A stretch of DNA of 64,000 nt from Stratiolaelaps scimitus (taxonomy: Eukaryota; Arthropoda; Arachnida; Mesostigmata; Laelapidae), in the NCBI GenBank assembly GCA_019614645.1, contig JABWDB010000004.1, forward strand, positions 12,586,001-12,650,000, read 5' to 3'. This document shows, in pieces, positions 14,401 through 25,554 of this stretch. The notes beneath the pieces are model-generated. The model worked only from the letters and a program-made list of their open reading frames with translations, did no database searches and had not been told where the DNA came from. The stretch's first letter is position 1; every line of letters starts with the position of its first letter. Both the position numbers and the translations under genes were made by a program.

Positions 14401-15367
14401 ATTTTTTGGGGCGAATTAAGCGTCTAGTTGAAGTGCTCAATTCGTCTAACCTTTGTAGATGGATAGGTTCAGCCGAAAAGCGCCCGAAACGAGAGCTTAG
14501 TGGGTAATCGGCAATTATCCACTGATTTCGATAGAATACATCCCGCTAAGTTTACTGCTGAATTTTAGCAGAACAACTAAGTGAATTACAACCTAATGAG
14601 GCATCTTTCCTTGAGGAGCATGAGACTTCTAATCAACTTATCTTGACAGAGTTAATGGTACCGACTACTTAACTAGAGATTCTTCGAGACCCTAGAAGGA
14701 TTCTCACGTGATTGTCATGTGAGAATCGCTCAAAAATGTACCGTCTTGGCTATGTTATTATTAAGGTTATGCTTTCATTCCGATTTAGGTTGCCACGAGA
14801 TCGGCATGCTTACTGGCCCTCATGCAGTGAAGAATGGCTTCGATAATCTGTTTTCTGAACGTTCGAGGAAGCCCATCACGATCGCAGCCGTCGTCATGAA
14901 GGTCAACGGGGAGGGAATCACTCTGACTGACCACGAACGACGGTACGTATCATTGGCCATTATGAGTAAATTATCTATAGTATTTATTAATTAGTTATAG
15001 TATTTATTTATTATCCCGTGGACGGTCGTCTATAGCGGTGAGCGTTGTGGAGTGCGAGATCGGAGGGACGTATGGATTGGTATCAAGTCCTGTCAGACGC
15101 TTTGGATAATTTCTTTGGAGTTCTTAATCATGTTTCTTTATCTGAGGGTTCTCGCCAGGTACGAGTGAGGTGAAGAAAATAAGTAAAGGTGGCCCCGACA
15201 GGCCCTCATAGTAATAACTCGAGGTTAAGTACGGGGTCTTGTCAGATAGGGGTAAAGATTAAAAAAAAAGTATAATATTTATTTATAAGTGAGTTGCTAC
15301 TAATTTGTTAGTAACTAATAACTGGATAAGAAATACAATATGCGAAATCGTCTCGAGAAAACATCAC

Positions 15368-15415
<48 letters not shown>

Positions 15416-17047
15416 TGTTTGATTGAGTCAGATTACATATTGTCTTTCTTACCCCATTACCAACATTATATATATATATATTTATAAAGAACTCGTTTAT
15501 TCACGTGTTGGTTCAGGGCTAACACATACTAAATTGTTAGTGCTAAATTAGTGGAACTGATTATAATTTTTCTGTACACCACTGTGTTGTGTGATATTTG
15601 GTAGGCTATTCTTTCGTATGCACTTCCCAATGAAGAATTTCCGCTTCTGCGACATGGATCCTGGACACCGCCATTGGGAGTATCGAGACGAACTCTCCGG
15701 AGATTCACGCGCCCCAAGGTAATTTATGATACATTGCTAGCTTCCTGCGCTACTAATCAGGCTGTGTTTCAACGTACGAGAATATTTTCGGTTTGCCCCC
15801 TAATTAGCGAACACCAACGAGTTCAAAGAGAGGGAGAGAGAGTTCGATTCATGTTGAACTTGTTAAAACCAGTGGTGATTGGTTACGATTAGCAGATCAT
15901 CATATGACTCAGCACGATATGTTGTGCGATTGGTATGCAGCTACGCTGGCTTCGTGTATAATTAAGTATGCCATGTAACTGTTTGATTTGATTGATCGGG
16001 TAGAAATACTATCAACTGCAGCGTTACATATGGTATGGCAATCCCTTGCCCGATACGGAGCTTACTTCGGCCGACGTCTGGTCCGGTGTCGGATCTAACA
16101 TCCTCGTTCCAATATTGTACATTCTATCTGCGCACGTTAACCACTCCCCATTAGGGCCTAAGCAATCCCAGGCATTGCCCCGATAGATGTATAGTCGTAT
16201 AGCGTATTGAAGCGTGGTTCGTTTAGTCGCTTCCTGTCTTACTGCAGAACGACGCTTTGAATACACCGTTTAGTACCTCATCCCCTCGTGGAGACAGTGA
16301 TAAGCGTCAGAACCGTTAGAGGCTGATTCAGTCTCGCTTTATATTAGTCTGTAGTGGAACATCTTTTCCGGTTTAAACCTTCTCAAATGTTCGAGCGTCG
16401 GACTACCCTTGAATCAAGGGGAGTCTAAGGCCAGCTGTGTGTGTTCAGGAACTGAAACATGGTCCGACAAGGTGCACTGTCCTATACGTCTTACATTCAC
16501 ATACTATAGGACACGTGCGCACGAGTGAATGCCTTCGATTGTCGTACGCGAACATGAGAGACTCCTATTTCACATAGACGGTGCCCATTGTTGAAACGGA
16601 GTTTTCGATTGTCTCCACCCGCGCAAGTGAGAGCTAAGCAGTACGATACGCATATCGTTGAACAGGCGCTTTGCGCTGTTTGCTATTTGATAACAGCAAA
16701 CAAGGGATCTATAAGACTAAACGGAGGCGCTTACCCCTGCAGATTGTCCCCCCCCCCCTGAACAACGCCAATAGAAGCCCCTCTAAAAATCATTATTAGT
16801 CTATCGGACGCAGCTTTCACACCAAACGTAGTTACACATACAGCTGTGCCTGCTAACCGTACAAAAGTCAAACTACTTTATCCAGACACCTTGACTCTCG
16901 TTGGGTTTCACTTTCAGCTGCTTCGGTATCGTGTGCTCTTCAGCAACAGATCCGCTCGAGAACGAATGTCACATGTTTGCCGAGTTCGAGCAACCTGCCA
17001 ATCTTCTTGTCGAAGAAATTAACAAGTGGAACGAACGATTCTTCTAA
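2469..17047 (+). CDS. tensin-like focal-adhesion adaptor, 3' part (SH2-PTB), partial
   Basis: Nine exons: 2469-2685, 2928-3167, 11467-11609, 13009-13173, 13525-13744, 14000-14246, 14789-14942, 15605-15718 and 16918-17047. All have AG/GT borders and phases that join in frame, giving about 542 residues. Tensins are cytoplasmic adaptors that link integrin tails to actin through SH2 and PTB domains; the Drosophila member is blistery. The first two exons give a charged, then Pro/Arg-rich linker, with NWLEWKK near the start and TPTRL at the end of the second. Exons 3-4 are basic and Ser-rich (KSKSPVT, VRSVSPVRYARR). The rest is SH2 plus PTB. The first exon starts with the third base of a codon, so the gene continues upstream; the phosphatase-like and C2 domains of long tensins are not visible here. 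The 8.3-kb intron could hide further exons because the flanking phases are both 0. Confidence 0.9.
3872..3878 (+). promoter_or_regulatory. candidate TATA box for a short tensin isoform
   Basis: TATAAAA occurs in the context GCAATATAAAAGACAGG, inside a GC-richer stretch of the long intron, and is followed by a CAA-rich segment resembling an arthropod 5' UTR. An internal promoter here could drive a transcript made only of the downstream SH2-PTB exons. This is inference from sequence context only. Confidence 0.3.
4342..4635 (+). CDS. unidentified open frame, about 97 residues
   Basis: An ATG at 4342 opens a frame of about 97 codons ending at 4635. It lies a few hundred bases downstream of the TATA-like element at 3872. 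The first 15 residues are hydrophobic (MLYVFYDMVILV), then the sequence becomes mixed and charged, ending NPVEDSD. I recognise no domain. It could be a first exon of an alternative tensin transcript, a small gene in the intron, or chance; an overlapping frame (4487-4696) is also open, so support is weak. Confidence 0.2.
   Translation: MLYVFYDMVILVNIREPGTIVAADVTGAASIENILDCLSRPAGIHLAGNDAWLQKKENEMPPIPLHASSTRYEDQQIYKNCMHMGFGEARNPVEDSD
7930..8154 (-). mobile_element. retroelement-like coding remnant
   Basis: The - strand frame reads LIRATGDKRAGSFLLQRL followed by SLAVQRGNAIAFLGTL, a pattern that I associate with the C-terminal part of arthropod retroelement polyproteins rather than with host genes. 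The frame ends in a poly-G tract (poly-Pro when translated), which looks like decay. It is only about 75 codons and has no partner domains nearby. The family assignment is from memory of sequence style and is uncertain. Confidence 0.35.
8168..8303. mobile_element. MITE-like foldback element
   Basis: The left end CACGATTTGCGATTTAG is roughly the reverse complement of the right end near 8283-8303 (right strand reads ACAAATCGTAATCGTG). Inside, ATTGGCTGGC (8247-8256) and GCCAGCCAAT (8268-8277) form a perfect 10-bp stem with an 11-base loop. Short length, terminal inverted repeats and no coding capacity fit a non-autonomous DNA element. I did not identify a clear target-site duplication. Confidence 0.4.
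10447..10803 (-). mobile_element. R1-type non-LTR retrotransposon, 3' end of ORF2
   Basis: The - strand frame begins in the block TQVLTGHGRFQSYMVRI, followed by a zinc-knuckle pattern (C-V-S-C, then VEHTVLRC), and a downstream W-R-E-V helix with CFDAIMILKTDKESARRAR. This is the typical arrangement after the reverse-transcriptase region of R1/I-group elements: LTGHG-F-Y, CxxC, H-x4-C, then AWxxVxxFCexVMxxKExxxR. Upstream of 10803 the frame is broken, so only the terminal 115 or so codons survive. It sits antisense in the long tensin intron. Confidence 0.75.
13525..14246 (+). CDS. tensin SH2 domain exons
   Basis: Exons 13525-13744 and 14000-14246 together encode a complete SH2 domain. It starts at HWYRPRMTRDAAIEYLK and has FIVRDS as the equivalent of the classical FLVRES, so the phosphotyrosine-binding arginine is kept. 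GAYGLAVKV follows, as in tensins. The intron falls inside the domain between DEL and VRHFLIEP; ELVRHFLIE across that junction is a tensin hallmark. The second exon continues with EPVFSSLNALVYQHS and LPHRLIL, the C-terminal SH2 strands, and then enters the PTB domain. Introns here are short (255-542 bp). Confidence 0.93.
14699..14727. repeat. short hairpin in a tensin intron
   Basis: GATTCTCACGTGA (14699-14711) and TCATGTGAGAATC (14715-14727) pair over 13 positions with one G-T type mismatch and a 3-base loop. It lies about 60 bases upstream of the PTB exon 14789. Its role is unknown. Confidence 0.5.
14789..17047 (+). CDS. tensin PTB domain exons and stop
   Basis: Exons 14789-14942, 15605-15718 and 16918-17047 complete the C-terminal PTB domain, which starts at the end of the preceding exon (VAFMVLYL). 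Recognisable tensin blocks are MLTGPHAV, GITLTDHERR-LFFRMHFP, FCDMDPGHRHW, CFGIVCSS and ECHMFAEFEQP. Tensin PTB domains bind NPxY motifs of beta-integrin tails. Two conserved blocks are split by introns with matching phase 2 (HERR-LFF and APR-SCF), which supports both splice choices. Translation stops with TAA at 17045-17047. The domain end matches the usual end of tensins, so this is the natural C-terminus. Confidence 0.92.
15374..15413. repeat. (TA)n microsatellite
   Basis: Forty bases of uninterrupted TA dinucleotides in the intron between two PTB exons; a shorter (TA)n follows at about 15468-15482. Confidence 0.95.
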
Positions 17048-17420
17048 TCGAATCTCGTCGACGCGACATCCACCGATGCATACACATACGTGGCATCTCT
17101 CCTTCGAAGGGGAATGCAGGAAGAAGGAGGGAAATCTTTTCTACTAAAATGCCTACTGTTTTATTTTATTATTATTATTATTAATATGATGGTGTCATTA
17201 ATGTTACATTACTTGTTATAATTGCTACTACGCGACGATTGGATCTTATCCAATATCGCTATCGAGCTTAACCCGGGATTGCCTCACCACACGGCACGTA
17301 ACGGATTTCAACACGTGAAACTCGTACAACACCGATTGTATCCCGATGAGATGGGATGGATGGAGTGCGTATTATATCCATATCAGCCTTCATAGTGTTT
17401 GAAGGCACCTAAAACTGCCA

Positions 17421-17426
17421 AATAAA
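17421..17426 (+). terminator. poly(A) signal, candidate end of tensin mRNA
   Basis: AATAAA lies 374 bases after the tensin stop codon, in CCAAATAAACTAAG. It is the first canonical hexamer after the TAA on the + strand that I noted. It would give a 3' UTR of about 0.4 kb. Confidence 0.5.
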
Positions 17427-19047
17427 CTAAGTACCGATTATAATGATATCAATACTAGTTATACTAATCATAACATTGATATAGCAGCGGACTAGTGCAA
17501 CGTAACACTGATGACTTTACGAAATATGTTAGATTTGATATAAAGCTTAGAGGGGGTCTAGCCGAGTCATTGGACCAGGTGCCTATATGAGGAAAGCGTT
17601 AGTGCTCAACGAACGTCTGGAGCCGATTTGATGCCACTCTCAGATCGATACGATCGGGGCATGAGGAACTATGGGCAGCTGGTGGCCGACGATGGGGATT
17701 GATTACTGCTGCCTATCAATAATCCGATGGAGGTGGCATTCACTAACGTACACAGTTTGACTATGTAAAATAATAACTGATACTTTCCGCTATACATGAT
17801 AGGTAAAATGAGAATGGATATATATATACACACACACACACATATATACATACGTGTGCATATATTTAGTCAAGCACGTTGGGTACGCTAGGGCACCGCT
17901 ATTAATAACAGTTGTTTCGACCGCCGAGATACATAGATCGTTTGCACTCTCATTATTAGTAATTGCTTTGTTGTTCTACAATAATAAATTGCAATATGAA
18001 GTGGCATACACACATACATTTATAGGTATATATAGATATATATACAAATATACATAGAGGAGAGATAGATATAACGGCGACTAATATGCTCTTACAGACA
18101 TGCTTTGATGACGATGATGATAACAAATAATGAAACATAATTGATGTGTCGCGTCTCAAAAAACCACAGAAAGGAAATTGCTCTATGAAGCTGTCGATCG
18201 AGCTGATAAACGAAGGAATCATAAATTGAACGCGTTAAGTTCTACTCAATGGCGATCGGTGAGAGGAGCAATTCAGCAATTAGCTGGTCGCAACCACGTT
18301 TCGTTGTCTTGACATAACTCAAATCGTTTTAAGCATCAATGTAATCCGCTGAACTCTAGTGTTTGCGATTCTATGTGTAATAATCATACATTGAACAAGC
18401 GAATTGTAGGTTTACCTAAAGTGACCGACGTTTTACAATAGATACGCGATAATAAGAGATTCTTGGGGGCACCATCGTATAAGAGGATTGATTGTCTCTA
18501 ACTAGTCACCCGGTGTGCCCTCTTCACTGTTAACCTGAATTCAAATGTTTCATTTTTTTTTGTTGTTGTTTTTTTCGCAACTATGACATCGTCTATTATT
18601 AACGATGAGAAGATTGTCCGCCGTGGGCGGTAGTGCTCGAGGACGTTTACGAGAGCGCCCTCAAACCACTTCGAAATCAGTGTTGTGACATGCATCAAAT
18701 TCGGACGAGGTTCTGCGGACAACCAGCCCACTGATAGCCCGTTGTGTTGGTTGTGGGAAAAATAAACAGACCAAATTGTCGAACTACCCATTGGGCGCCA
18801 TACGAGAGAAACCTGAATAGATGTGATTGTTTATGGGAATTAGCAATATTTCACATCTGCCGATCAGCGGTCGCTGTCGCCGCGCTGTGAGCTGACCAGA
18901 ATCGAATAAGAATCTCATGACACCAAAGCATTTACCTGTAACCGGACAGCCACTAACAATCATGACATAAACAGGCAATATTTATTAATACATTGTGAGA
19001 ATGATGTCAAAAAATGCAACACTAATAAATTTCTAAACATTTTTGCA

Positions 19048-19489
19048 GAAGCTGCCTTTTCGTCTCTTGAATGGTTCACTGAATGGGCCGTTTTATTTTA
19101 ATTACGATATGCTGGCGTCTTCGAGAAAATACCACCTCTGTAGACCACTTTCTGGTAGGATTCTTGAGGACGCGATGCATAAGGTTCTGTACGTACAAAC
19201 GGTTCGTCGAATTTGTCGAAAACGAGTTGTCGAATTTGAAGATGAACTCGAGGGTAATATTTCCCAATCCAATTGTATGTCAAGGTTCGCTGCTCCCTCG
19301 GCTGCTGCCGTTGTCGAAGCTGGTCTGCAAACTTGCTTAGATAGTCTAGGAGGGAAAAGTTTCGACAATCCGATTATCATCGAGTTAGCAACTGGTAGAG
19401 GAGGGCATATTGACAACAAGCAGCCTTGGCCTGTCAAGAACCCCGGTGAAGATCGGCAGACCACCACAACAGGCGAAGCGATGTGCTAA
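19048..19489 (+). CDS. candidate exon, unknown product
   Basis: A pyrimidine-rich acceptor (CATTTTTTGCAG) ends just before this frame, which stays open for about 147 codons to a stop at 19489. The translation has mixed composition, including RFAAPSAAAVVEAGLQTC and GRGGHIDNKQPWPVKNPG, without a domain I recognise. Other frames in the same stretch are open too (19083-19340 on +, 19102-19467 on -), which weakens the case. No partner exons were found. Confidence 0.25.
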
Positions 19490-20066
19490 ACTGCAAAGTT
19501 ACCCTATCCGAATGAATGTAGCAATTATTTGTGTAGCGAATGGGAGGATAACAAGTCTCCGTTTGACTTTTTCATTAGATTTCAATTAAAAGGGTCACCA
19601 TATTGAAAATGAATTCAACATGCGACAAGTGGTCAAGTATGGGCTAACTGCTTGCGCATAGATCGGCCTTTGCTAAAGGATTCCGTTAAAGGTGTCTCTT
19701 AGAAGGCATCCGCAAGTATAAACGAGCGCTGTCAGCCTGCCGTCAATCTTGAGAAGGATGAAGATTAATGAGATCGTCTTCGTGTTTGGGGCTGTTAGCT
19801 GCCAACTGAGAAGTTGATTCGCGATGGAAGAAATGTCTTCATTGGGTTGTTGTCGGACGTTGGGTTCTCTTCTCGATTGCTCCGCCCTGTATATATCCAT
19901 GGAAAACGTTAGTAACCATTAATTATAACATATGTTACACCAAATAATAATTACTTTGCAATACGATCATTCGAATGCGGGGTTCTGGCCAGCTGGCTCC
20001 CATAATTGTTCAATGCCATATCCCATTAATTATCTATATTAATCGGCTATGTATATAAACAATCAC

Positions 20067-20106
20067 CGCGAAGAATCATATGTATATTTACATGTGATTC
20101 TCCGCG
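20067..20106. repeat. 16-bp inverted repeat with 8-base loop
   Basis: CGCGAAGAATCATATG (20067-20082) and CATGTGATTCTCCGCG (20091-20106) pair at 14 of 16 positions around the loop TATATTTA. GC ends stand out from AT-rich surroundings. It could be a small RNA hairpin, a foldback element remnant or a protein-binding palindrome; nothing in the sequence decides. Confidence 0.55.
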
Positions 20107-22169
20107 TATGTTACTTTGCAAATTCAGCTGTGGTGGGTGATCCTGTGACAATTCAGCCGAGTTAGAAACGCATCGTCGATGTTAGTAAAGCTTACATTTC
20201 TCTTTTTCATTTAACAAATCACATCCAATAGGAATTAGATATCGTTCGCAAGAGGGAGTTTCTCGGCATGCACTCGGTCAATGTCGTCGAGTAACGTAGA
20301 GTGACGCTTTAGTTCTGCGTCTTAACCTGGTGCATGTCATCCACTCTGTCTCTAATCGTTCGCATAGAATTTTCTTTTCCACAGACGAGGCAGCTTTTTT
20401 GAGAACGCCAATCCCCGCAGGCAGAGAGCTCAGGAGTCGCACGTAGATCTCTCTTCAGGGTGTGGGTATCATAAGAAGGCTAATGGATTTGGCTTTTCAG
20501 GAACCTGATGATGGTAGCCACAGAATGAAAATGGCCTGAAAACATCTTCTCCGTCGCACTGCACTAATGTACACCTATTGCGCTCACTCGAGTAATAATC
20601 AGCAGAAATTTCGGGGATGGTCTGGAGTTAGTACACGTCGGATCGTGTTGCGCACCTATCTCTCGCTCAACGTGACGGTGGATTTTCGTCAGTAATGAGC
20701 TTCATCAGCATTTTTATTCCGGAAGTCCAGCATGAGCTACAGCCCGAATAAGAGACTCGTTTCTATACGTACTGTAGTGATTTGAACAGAACACAACTGG
20801 CAAGATCCGCATGAGGATATGTTGCCATCATTATCACTTATTATTACTATTACATTAATTGAGTGTCTTCAACGATATATTTGTGAGGTGCGAACGTGTA
20901 AATGACAATAGGGTGAGACGTGCCTTCGAAGAGTCCAGGGTTCGCGGAGCAAGATGAGTAGAAGGCGGCTAAAGCCGGCCAATGTACCACCCTCCCGCGA
21001 GACGTGACACATCCCTTTGAATAAGAAACGTGCTATTGTTTTCTATTGTGAATTCATTCGCCGAACGCAATTGATCGTGCAGCATCTGCATCAATGACAG
21101 CAGATAATTTTCCTCTGCAGGATTCCGTTACGCCCTACGAGGTGCCTCACTCGGGCGTTACCCTTAGAAGATCATACGAACTAAAATCATGAGACTACTA
21201 AAGCAGTGCTCTTCTATGATGTACATAAATACAGTCACGGTGAAAAAATAAAGGAGTGTCGCACTGCTGATTCGTTGAGCTAAGCTAAACTCGAAGTGTC
21301 GAGTCTCCCCGAAGATTCTTCCGATAACAGAGCTTAAACGCCAAGTCCCGCGAACAGAACCATAGGGTTCTCCGAGAGCTATTTACATATATGGCGATGA
21401 GTACCGGATTCACTCTTATGGCATTATTTCCGGGCACGGAGTGTCGCATTGTCCTTTTCGGCTGGCCCAGCAAGAATAGGAGGCAGATAATGGTGACGAG
21501 TCTTTTTTCGCTTACGCTACACTCTTCCATGTTAGACTGTTCTCATGAGCGGGGACGTGTCCCTTCATGTGATTGCGATCGCGAGATGAATTGTAAAGGC
21601 TAGTCTTCCATTGCAGATTTTCCTGGTTAGCTAGCAAACTAGATTCTTGAAATACGAGTACGGGTAACCCTATGACATTCAAGCAGATTGAAATGCGATA
21701 CTCTTCAATAATGACTTAGGGCGGAGAAAGAACGCCCAACGATCTAGATAAAACGCAATTAGCTCTAATTTTGCGCCCCTATGAATTTCAATGTATTATC
21801 ATTTTTTCAGATTATCTTCTGATATATATTTAGAAAAAAAAACACTGTTTCCTTTACATTTTATTTAAGCTACAAAGAACGAACTGTGTTTTTCGGTCGC
21901 TTGTGTAAGTACGCAGTATTTATAAGATTTGTTCATCAGAGAATTAAGATTCCTTTTCCTTATTAATATGGATCAGATAGGCCTGACAAAGCACTGATGT
22001 CCGATTAAAACAAAACGAGTCATCTACGTAATTCCGAGTGCGTTTACCCGAAAAGCATGAACGCAAAGTGACATTCGTTTGTAAGACATATTTACATGAT
22101 AACATACAGTCTTGCACTGGTTCAGTTCAGCTGTCGTATCCACTGTGAGAAGAGGTATTTTCTTCTTGT

Positions 22170-24207
22170 TTAGACCGTTTCTGTAGTCATGCATTTCTCG
22201 AACGCAGAATACTTTGTTTCGAGTCCGGCTTGCTTTAGAACTTTCTTGGTCGCTTTCTCAATAGTCAGACTAAGCGCCTTTAATCCCTCACCTGGAATAG
22301 ATTCCATGTAAGAAATTTATCGTACGTACCCGAGACGAGGGTGGGAGCTAAAGGAGCCCATAGCCCCAGGGAGCATTGAAATATTGTAGCCATCTTTCTC
22401 AAATTGCCACAGTTTTCGAAAGAAGGAATATGTGCTTTAGAGATAGCTATCGTGTACAGAGTCTCGACCATGCTGCAGGTCAAAAGCGAAGTTATGATTG
22501 AAATTCCGCTTTTACAATGTCTGAAGTAAAAGAAGGGAAATGATTATGTTTTGACATTAGGCCACAACAGCAGAATGCAGAGAAATTAACTTCTCAACTA
22601 GACAAGTTATTTTTTTTATTACCAAGAAGGGATTTTTGTACTAGACAAGTTCGATGTAACAGTGGGCATACCTAATGACTGAATAGAGGCTAGCATTCCT
22701 GCCACAATCGTCAGCGAATTTCTGGTAGAGAATGCGTCTGACGCAGCAGTGCGCTAGTAAGTAATGAAATGATGAAGTTATAAATTAGAGTGATTGCAAA
22801 AGCTACAACCAGCTTGCATATCATATATTAAACTGTCACGTATATATGATGACGCTCAATTCGTCGATCAGACCTTGCTATATATAGCAGAGTTATCGAT
22901 ATCTTCGTCTAGCTAAGCTTTCACTATCGACACAATGGGTTTCTTTTCAAACCGCACAGGTCGACAATGCCACTAGCGTGATATATTAATGTCACCCCAG
23001 AAATCATAAAACATTTAAATGCAATCAAGACACAAACGCTTATTTCAGACCATTCAGGCCGTGTGACGACATCCTAACGAGACATTTAAATAAGGACTTG
23101 CTCAAGCAGGGCTAATCGATACTATTAAATACAATATTTGGCCGATCGATGGATAATGGTCAACTTAAATACGTATGGCAGTAAAAAAGGCGACTTATAA
23201 CGAAAATGCTAACACTAATTCATAATTAGAATATGTCAATTTTTTAAGAAATATCCTCCTACGGAAAGTGGACATCCTGGTGCATATATTTGCATGCTAG
23301 CATTATTTACCTACCCTAATCTATCTTTATGTTACAAATGTATCGTATAATATTTCACTAGGAACTCTGAGTTGAATCGTTTTGTCTGTTTCATCACGTT
23401 GTGAGAGAGTATGAACTGTCGATATCGTTTCCTTTGATGCCCCTGGGAAAGTGCTTGTTCCAATGTACCAACATGAATTGTATAGGATTTATATTCGATG
23501 TCAACATTGTATATAGATATTATGTTGGCGCATACGAACAAATATTCTCCCAAGAGCGTCATCAAATATTTCGGAAATGATGTCGACGATGCATACTCTC
23601 ACATAGTGATGACGATCGAACTTGTCACTATAAACATCGCATAATACCATTCTAGATCCCTCCCTCTGATCTTTGTCCGCAAATTTCAGGAGGTGCGTTC
23701 AGAATGAACTCGCTAGCAGGAGATGAACATACATACCTGCTTTGTTATGGGTATGCCGGATATGATAAATTGACAGGGTGAACTGAGCGTTCTACGTCTA
23801 GTGTCCGGTCCATCTCGCAACAGTATATCAGTTAGAACGACATGATACAACAATCATAATAGATATAATCGAAACCGTCGCACCGACACAAACCGAACGT
23901 TTTGGAGCTCTGTATATGGGCAATTGTAACCAAGAGCAGATCCAGCGTTCTGACGTCTAACTTCATGTCGGTGTCATACAGATAAATACTTGACATAATA
24001 AATATTAGCACCAAACTCCGACCGCAAGTCACCTCTTTGACGGGCGTTAATACAGCTTGTGATAGTTGACAAAAGCTTGTTGGCGACGTTGCTGCTAATT
24101 GCACCCTTCTGTGCGCACGCAGTTACAGCTCGAGCGAGATCAGCAAAGGTGAACTCAACATAAACCGTCCACAATACTGCAAATACGCCAAGGGTAGTCA
24201 ACTTCAT
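22170..24207 (-). CDS. small secreted two-cysteine-signature protein, copy 1
   Basis: Exon 1 is 24207-24033 and exon 2 is 22291-22170, both with consensus borders and a phase-1 junction, giving 98 residues. A signal peptide covers about residues 1-22 (cleavage after FTFA). The first cysteine is C31 in AVTAC, an extra one is C52, and the last is C92 in the family signature KYSAFEKC. The second half is Lys/Glu-rich and probably helical. I do not recognise a named family; seven other copies in this window share the layout. The intron (1.74 kb) is much longer than in the others and contains a second exon-1-like segment (22824-22672), so the terminal exon could instead belong to that copy. A TATATATA run lies about 120 bases upstream of the start. 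Confidence 0.6.
22672..22824 (-). pseudogene. decayed exon 1 of the small secreted family
   Basis: On the - strand, CTATATATAGC is followed about 55 bases later by an ATG (22824) and a hydrophobic signal-like stretch (ICKLVVAFAITLIY). Its frame runs into a stop, but a shifted frame then reads FSTRNSLTIVAGMLASIQSLG and ends at a phase-1 GTATGC donor. The length from ATG to donor (153) is close to the exon 1 of the 42-kb copy (157). The shifted segment equals in length (28 codons) the second exon of the three-exon copy at 37.6 kb. The first cysteine is absent. A frameshifted copy is the simplest reading; a real three-exon gene with an unseen first exon is the alternative. Confidence 0.4.
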
Positions 24208-24338
24208 GTCGGCACACACACAGGTGCTCTTTCGGCCTCTAACGATAGTTTTTAACATTCACAGGTTAGGTAGCACGACGATATTCGTAGCGTTTAGTTA
24301 TTTGTCCATTTGAAGACAAGTGCATCATATATATATAG

Positions 24339-24358
24339 GCCTCCGCTAAAGCGGAGGC
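24339..24358. repeat. 9-bp perfect hairpin next to a TATA run
   Basis: GCCTCCGCT and AGCGGAGGC flank two bases, directly beside TATATATA at about 24328-24337, upstream of the - strand gene that starts at 24207. The GC-rich stem in AT-rich DNA is distinctive. It may be a promoter-proximal element or chance. Confidence 0.4.
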
Positions 24359-25495
24359 AGGTGTCTGCTCGCTGATGATAAAGATCATCTAGACGGACTC
24401 ATCCTTGTTTGTCGAACGAGATGATCGTTGGTATTGTTATATTCCCTACAAATAGTAGTTCCACTGCTGTGCCCTATAGACATAATGGCGAGCAATGGCT
24501 CCAGTCGTGGCATACGCAAATGGAGGTGCAATGATCACACTGTCGCTACACTATAGCTTCTGCAGCTGCTGTCGTGGCTAGGAAATAGGGCTTTTTTTTG
24601 TCACACAGATCCTCCTACTGACGTAGGTGGCTGCGTTTAGGCAGCCGCTTGCGGTGTCACGCACACAGGGGAAGCAGGCGAGTAAATGTGATGGTGAGTT
24701 TATTCTCGCGGCGAACCGTTCTGCTTTCTCTGGTCACGGTAATTTGCGTCTGCATACACACACACACGCACACAAATACCCATGCAGACAGAGAAGAACG
24801 CACACATGACTGCACAGTGTAGACCTAAGCACAGTGTCAGTGCTCATTTTCTCCTCCATCCTCGGCCCGTCTGTGGCCAAAGTGTTTTCCAGCTTTTTCT
24901 ATTCTCGCTCGCGGCATATTGCCCGTTGACATCGGAACTGGTGCGACGCGCACGCTAGCTTTTGACGAGAGACGGACAGACGCTGGGAGGTCCGTTACTG
25001 AGGGGGTTTACAGTGGACTGGGCCAAAATGTCGCGTAGGAATTACCAAGTAAATCACTTCATTTAGAATATCGACTTATTTCCTGGTACTGCCATGTTAC
25101 AGACCAGTGGGAATTTACAAATATTTGATAGGTCGTTAAACGCTGTGGGGTTATTTGTGTGTTGTACTTTTTTCTGGACGCTTGCCACAATAACATTTTT
25201 AAATGTTTTGCTTAAGATTGAATAGATTCGACCGTTAACGATAGCTTAAACGGAGAGGATCGGGTCATTGGAGAGTGGCCTCAGCGGTGGCAGTAATAGC
25301 ATATATGGTGTTCATTGGGTTTAGCTGCGTCATGCTAGGTTTGCAGAGTATTCAAGTCTGAGCCAGCTGAATACTTTTTGATAGCCCCTTCATATATCAA
25401 TGAAACGAAGGCATCTAATAAATTCGTACTTCACAGGATCATTTCTGTAGTCGATCTAACGTATACGTTTTTGCCGGATTCATACACTCTGAAAG

Positions 25496-25554
25496 GAACG
25501 TTCAGAGGAACGTTCAGAGGATCGTAAGGATCGAAAGGAACGAAAGGAACGTTC
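25496..25554. promoter_or_regulatory. cluster of GAACGTTC palindromes
   Basis: GAACGTTC occurs at 25496-25503, 25508-25515 and 25547-25554, with related GGAACG and GATCG pieces between. Each is an exact nGAAnnTTCn unit, the head-to-head form of the heat-shock factor site. The spacing between the first two is 4 bases, not the 2 of a continuous heat-shock element. The nearest gene candidate on the right is the frame at 26445. Confidence 0.35.

Larger units (their letters stand above)
17427..22169. other. intergenic, no recognised gene
   Basis: This interval between the tensin gene and the first small secreted-protein gene holds (CA)n/(TA)n tracts near 17820-17850, a strong hairpin at 20067-20106, and several open frames without domains. 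One of these (19048-19489, + strand) is listed separately because it follows a good splice acceptor. I see nothing else I can support. Confidence 0.6.

Noticed and set aside
16024..16266. - strand frame inside a tensin PTB intron
   Set aside because: Eighty codons with plausible composition but no domain, no promoter and no partner exon.
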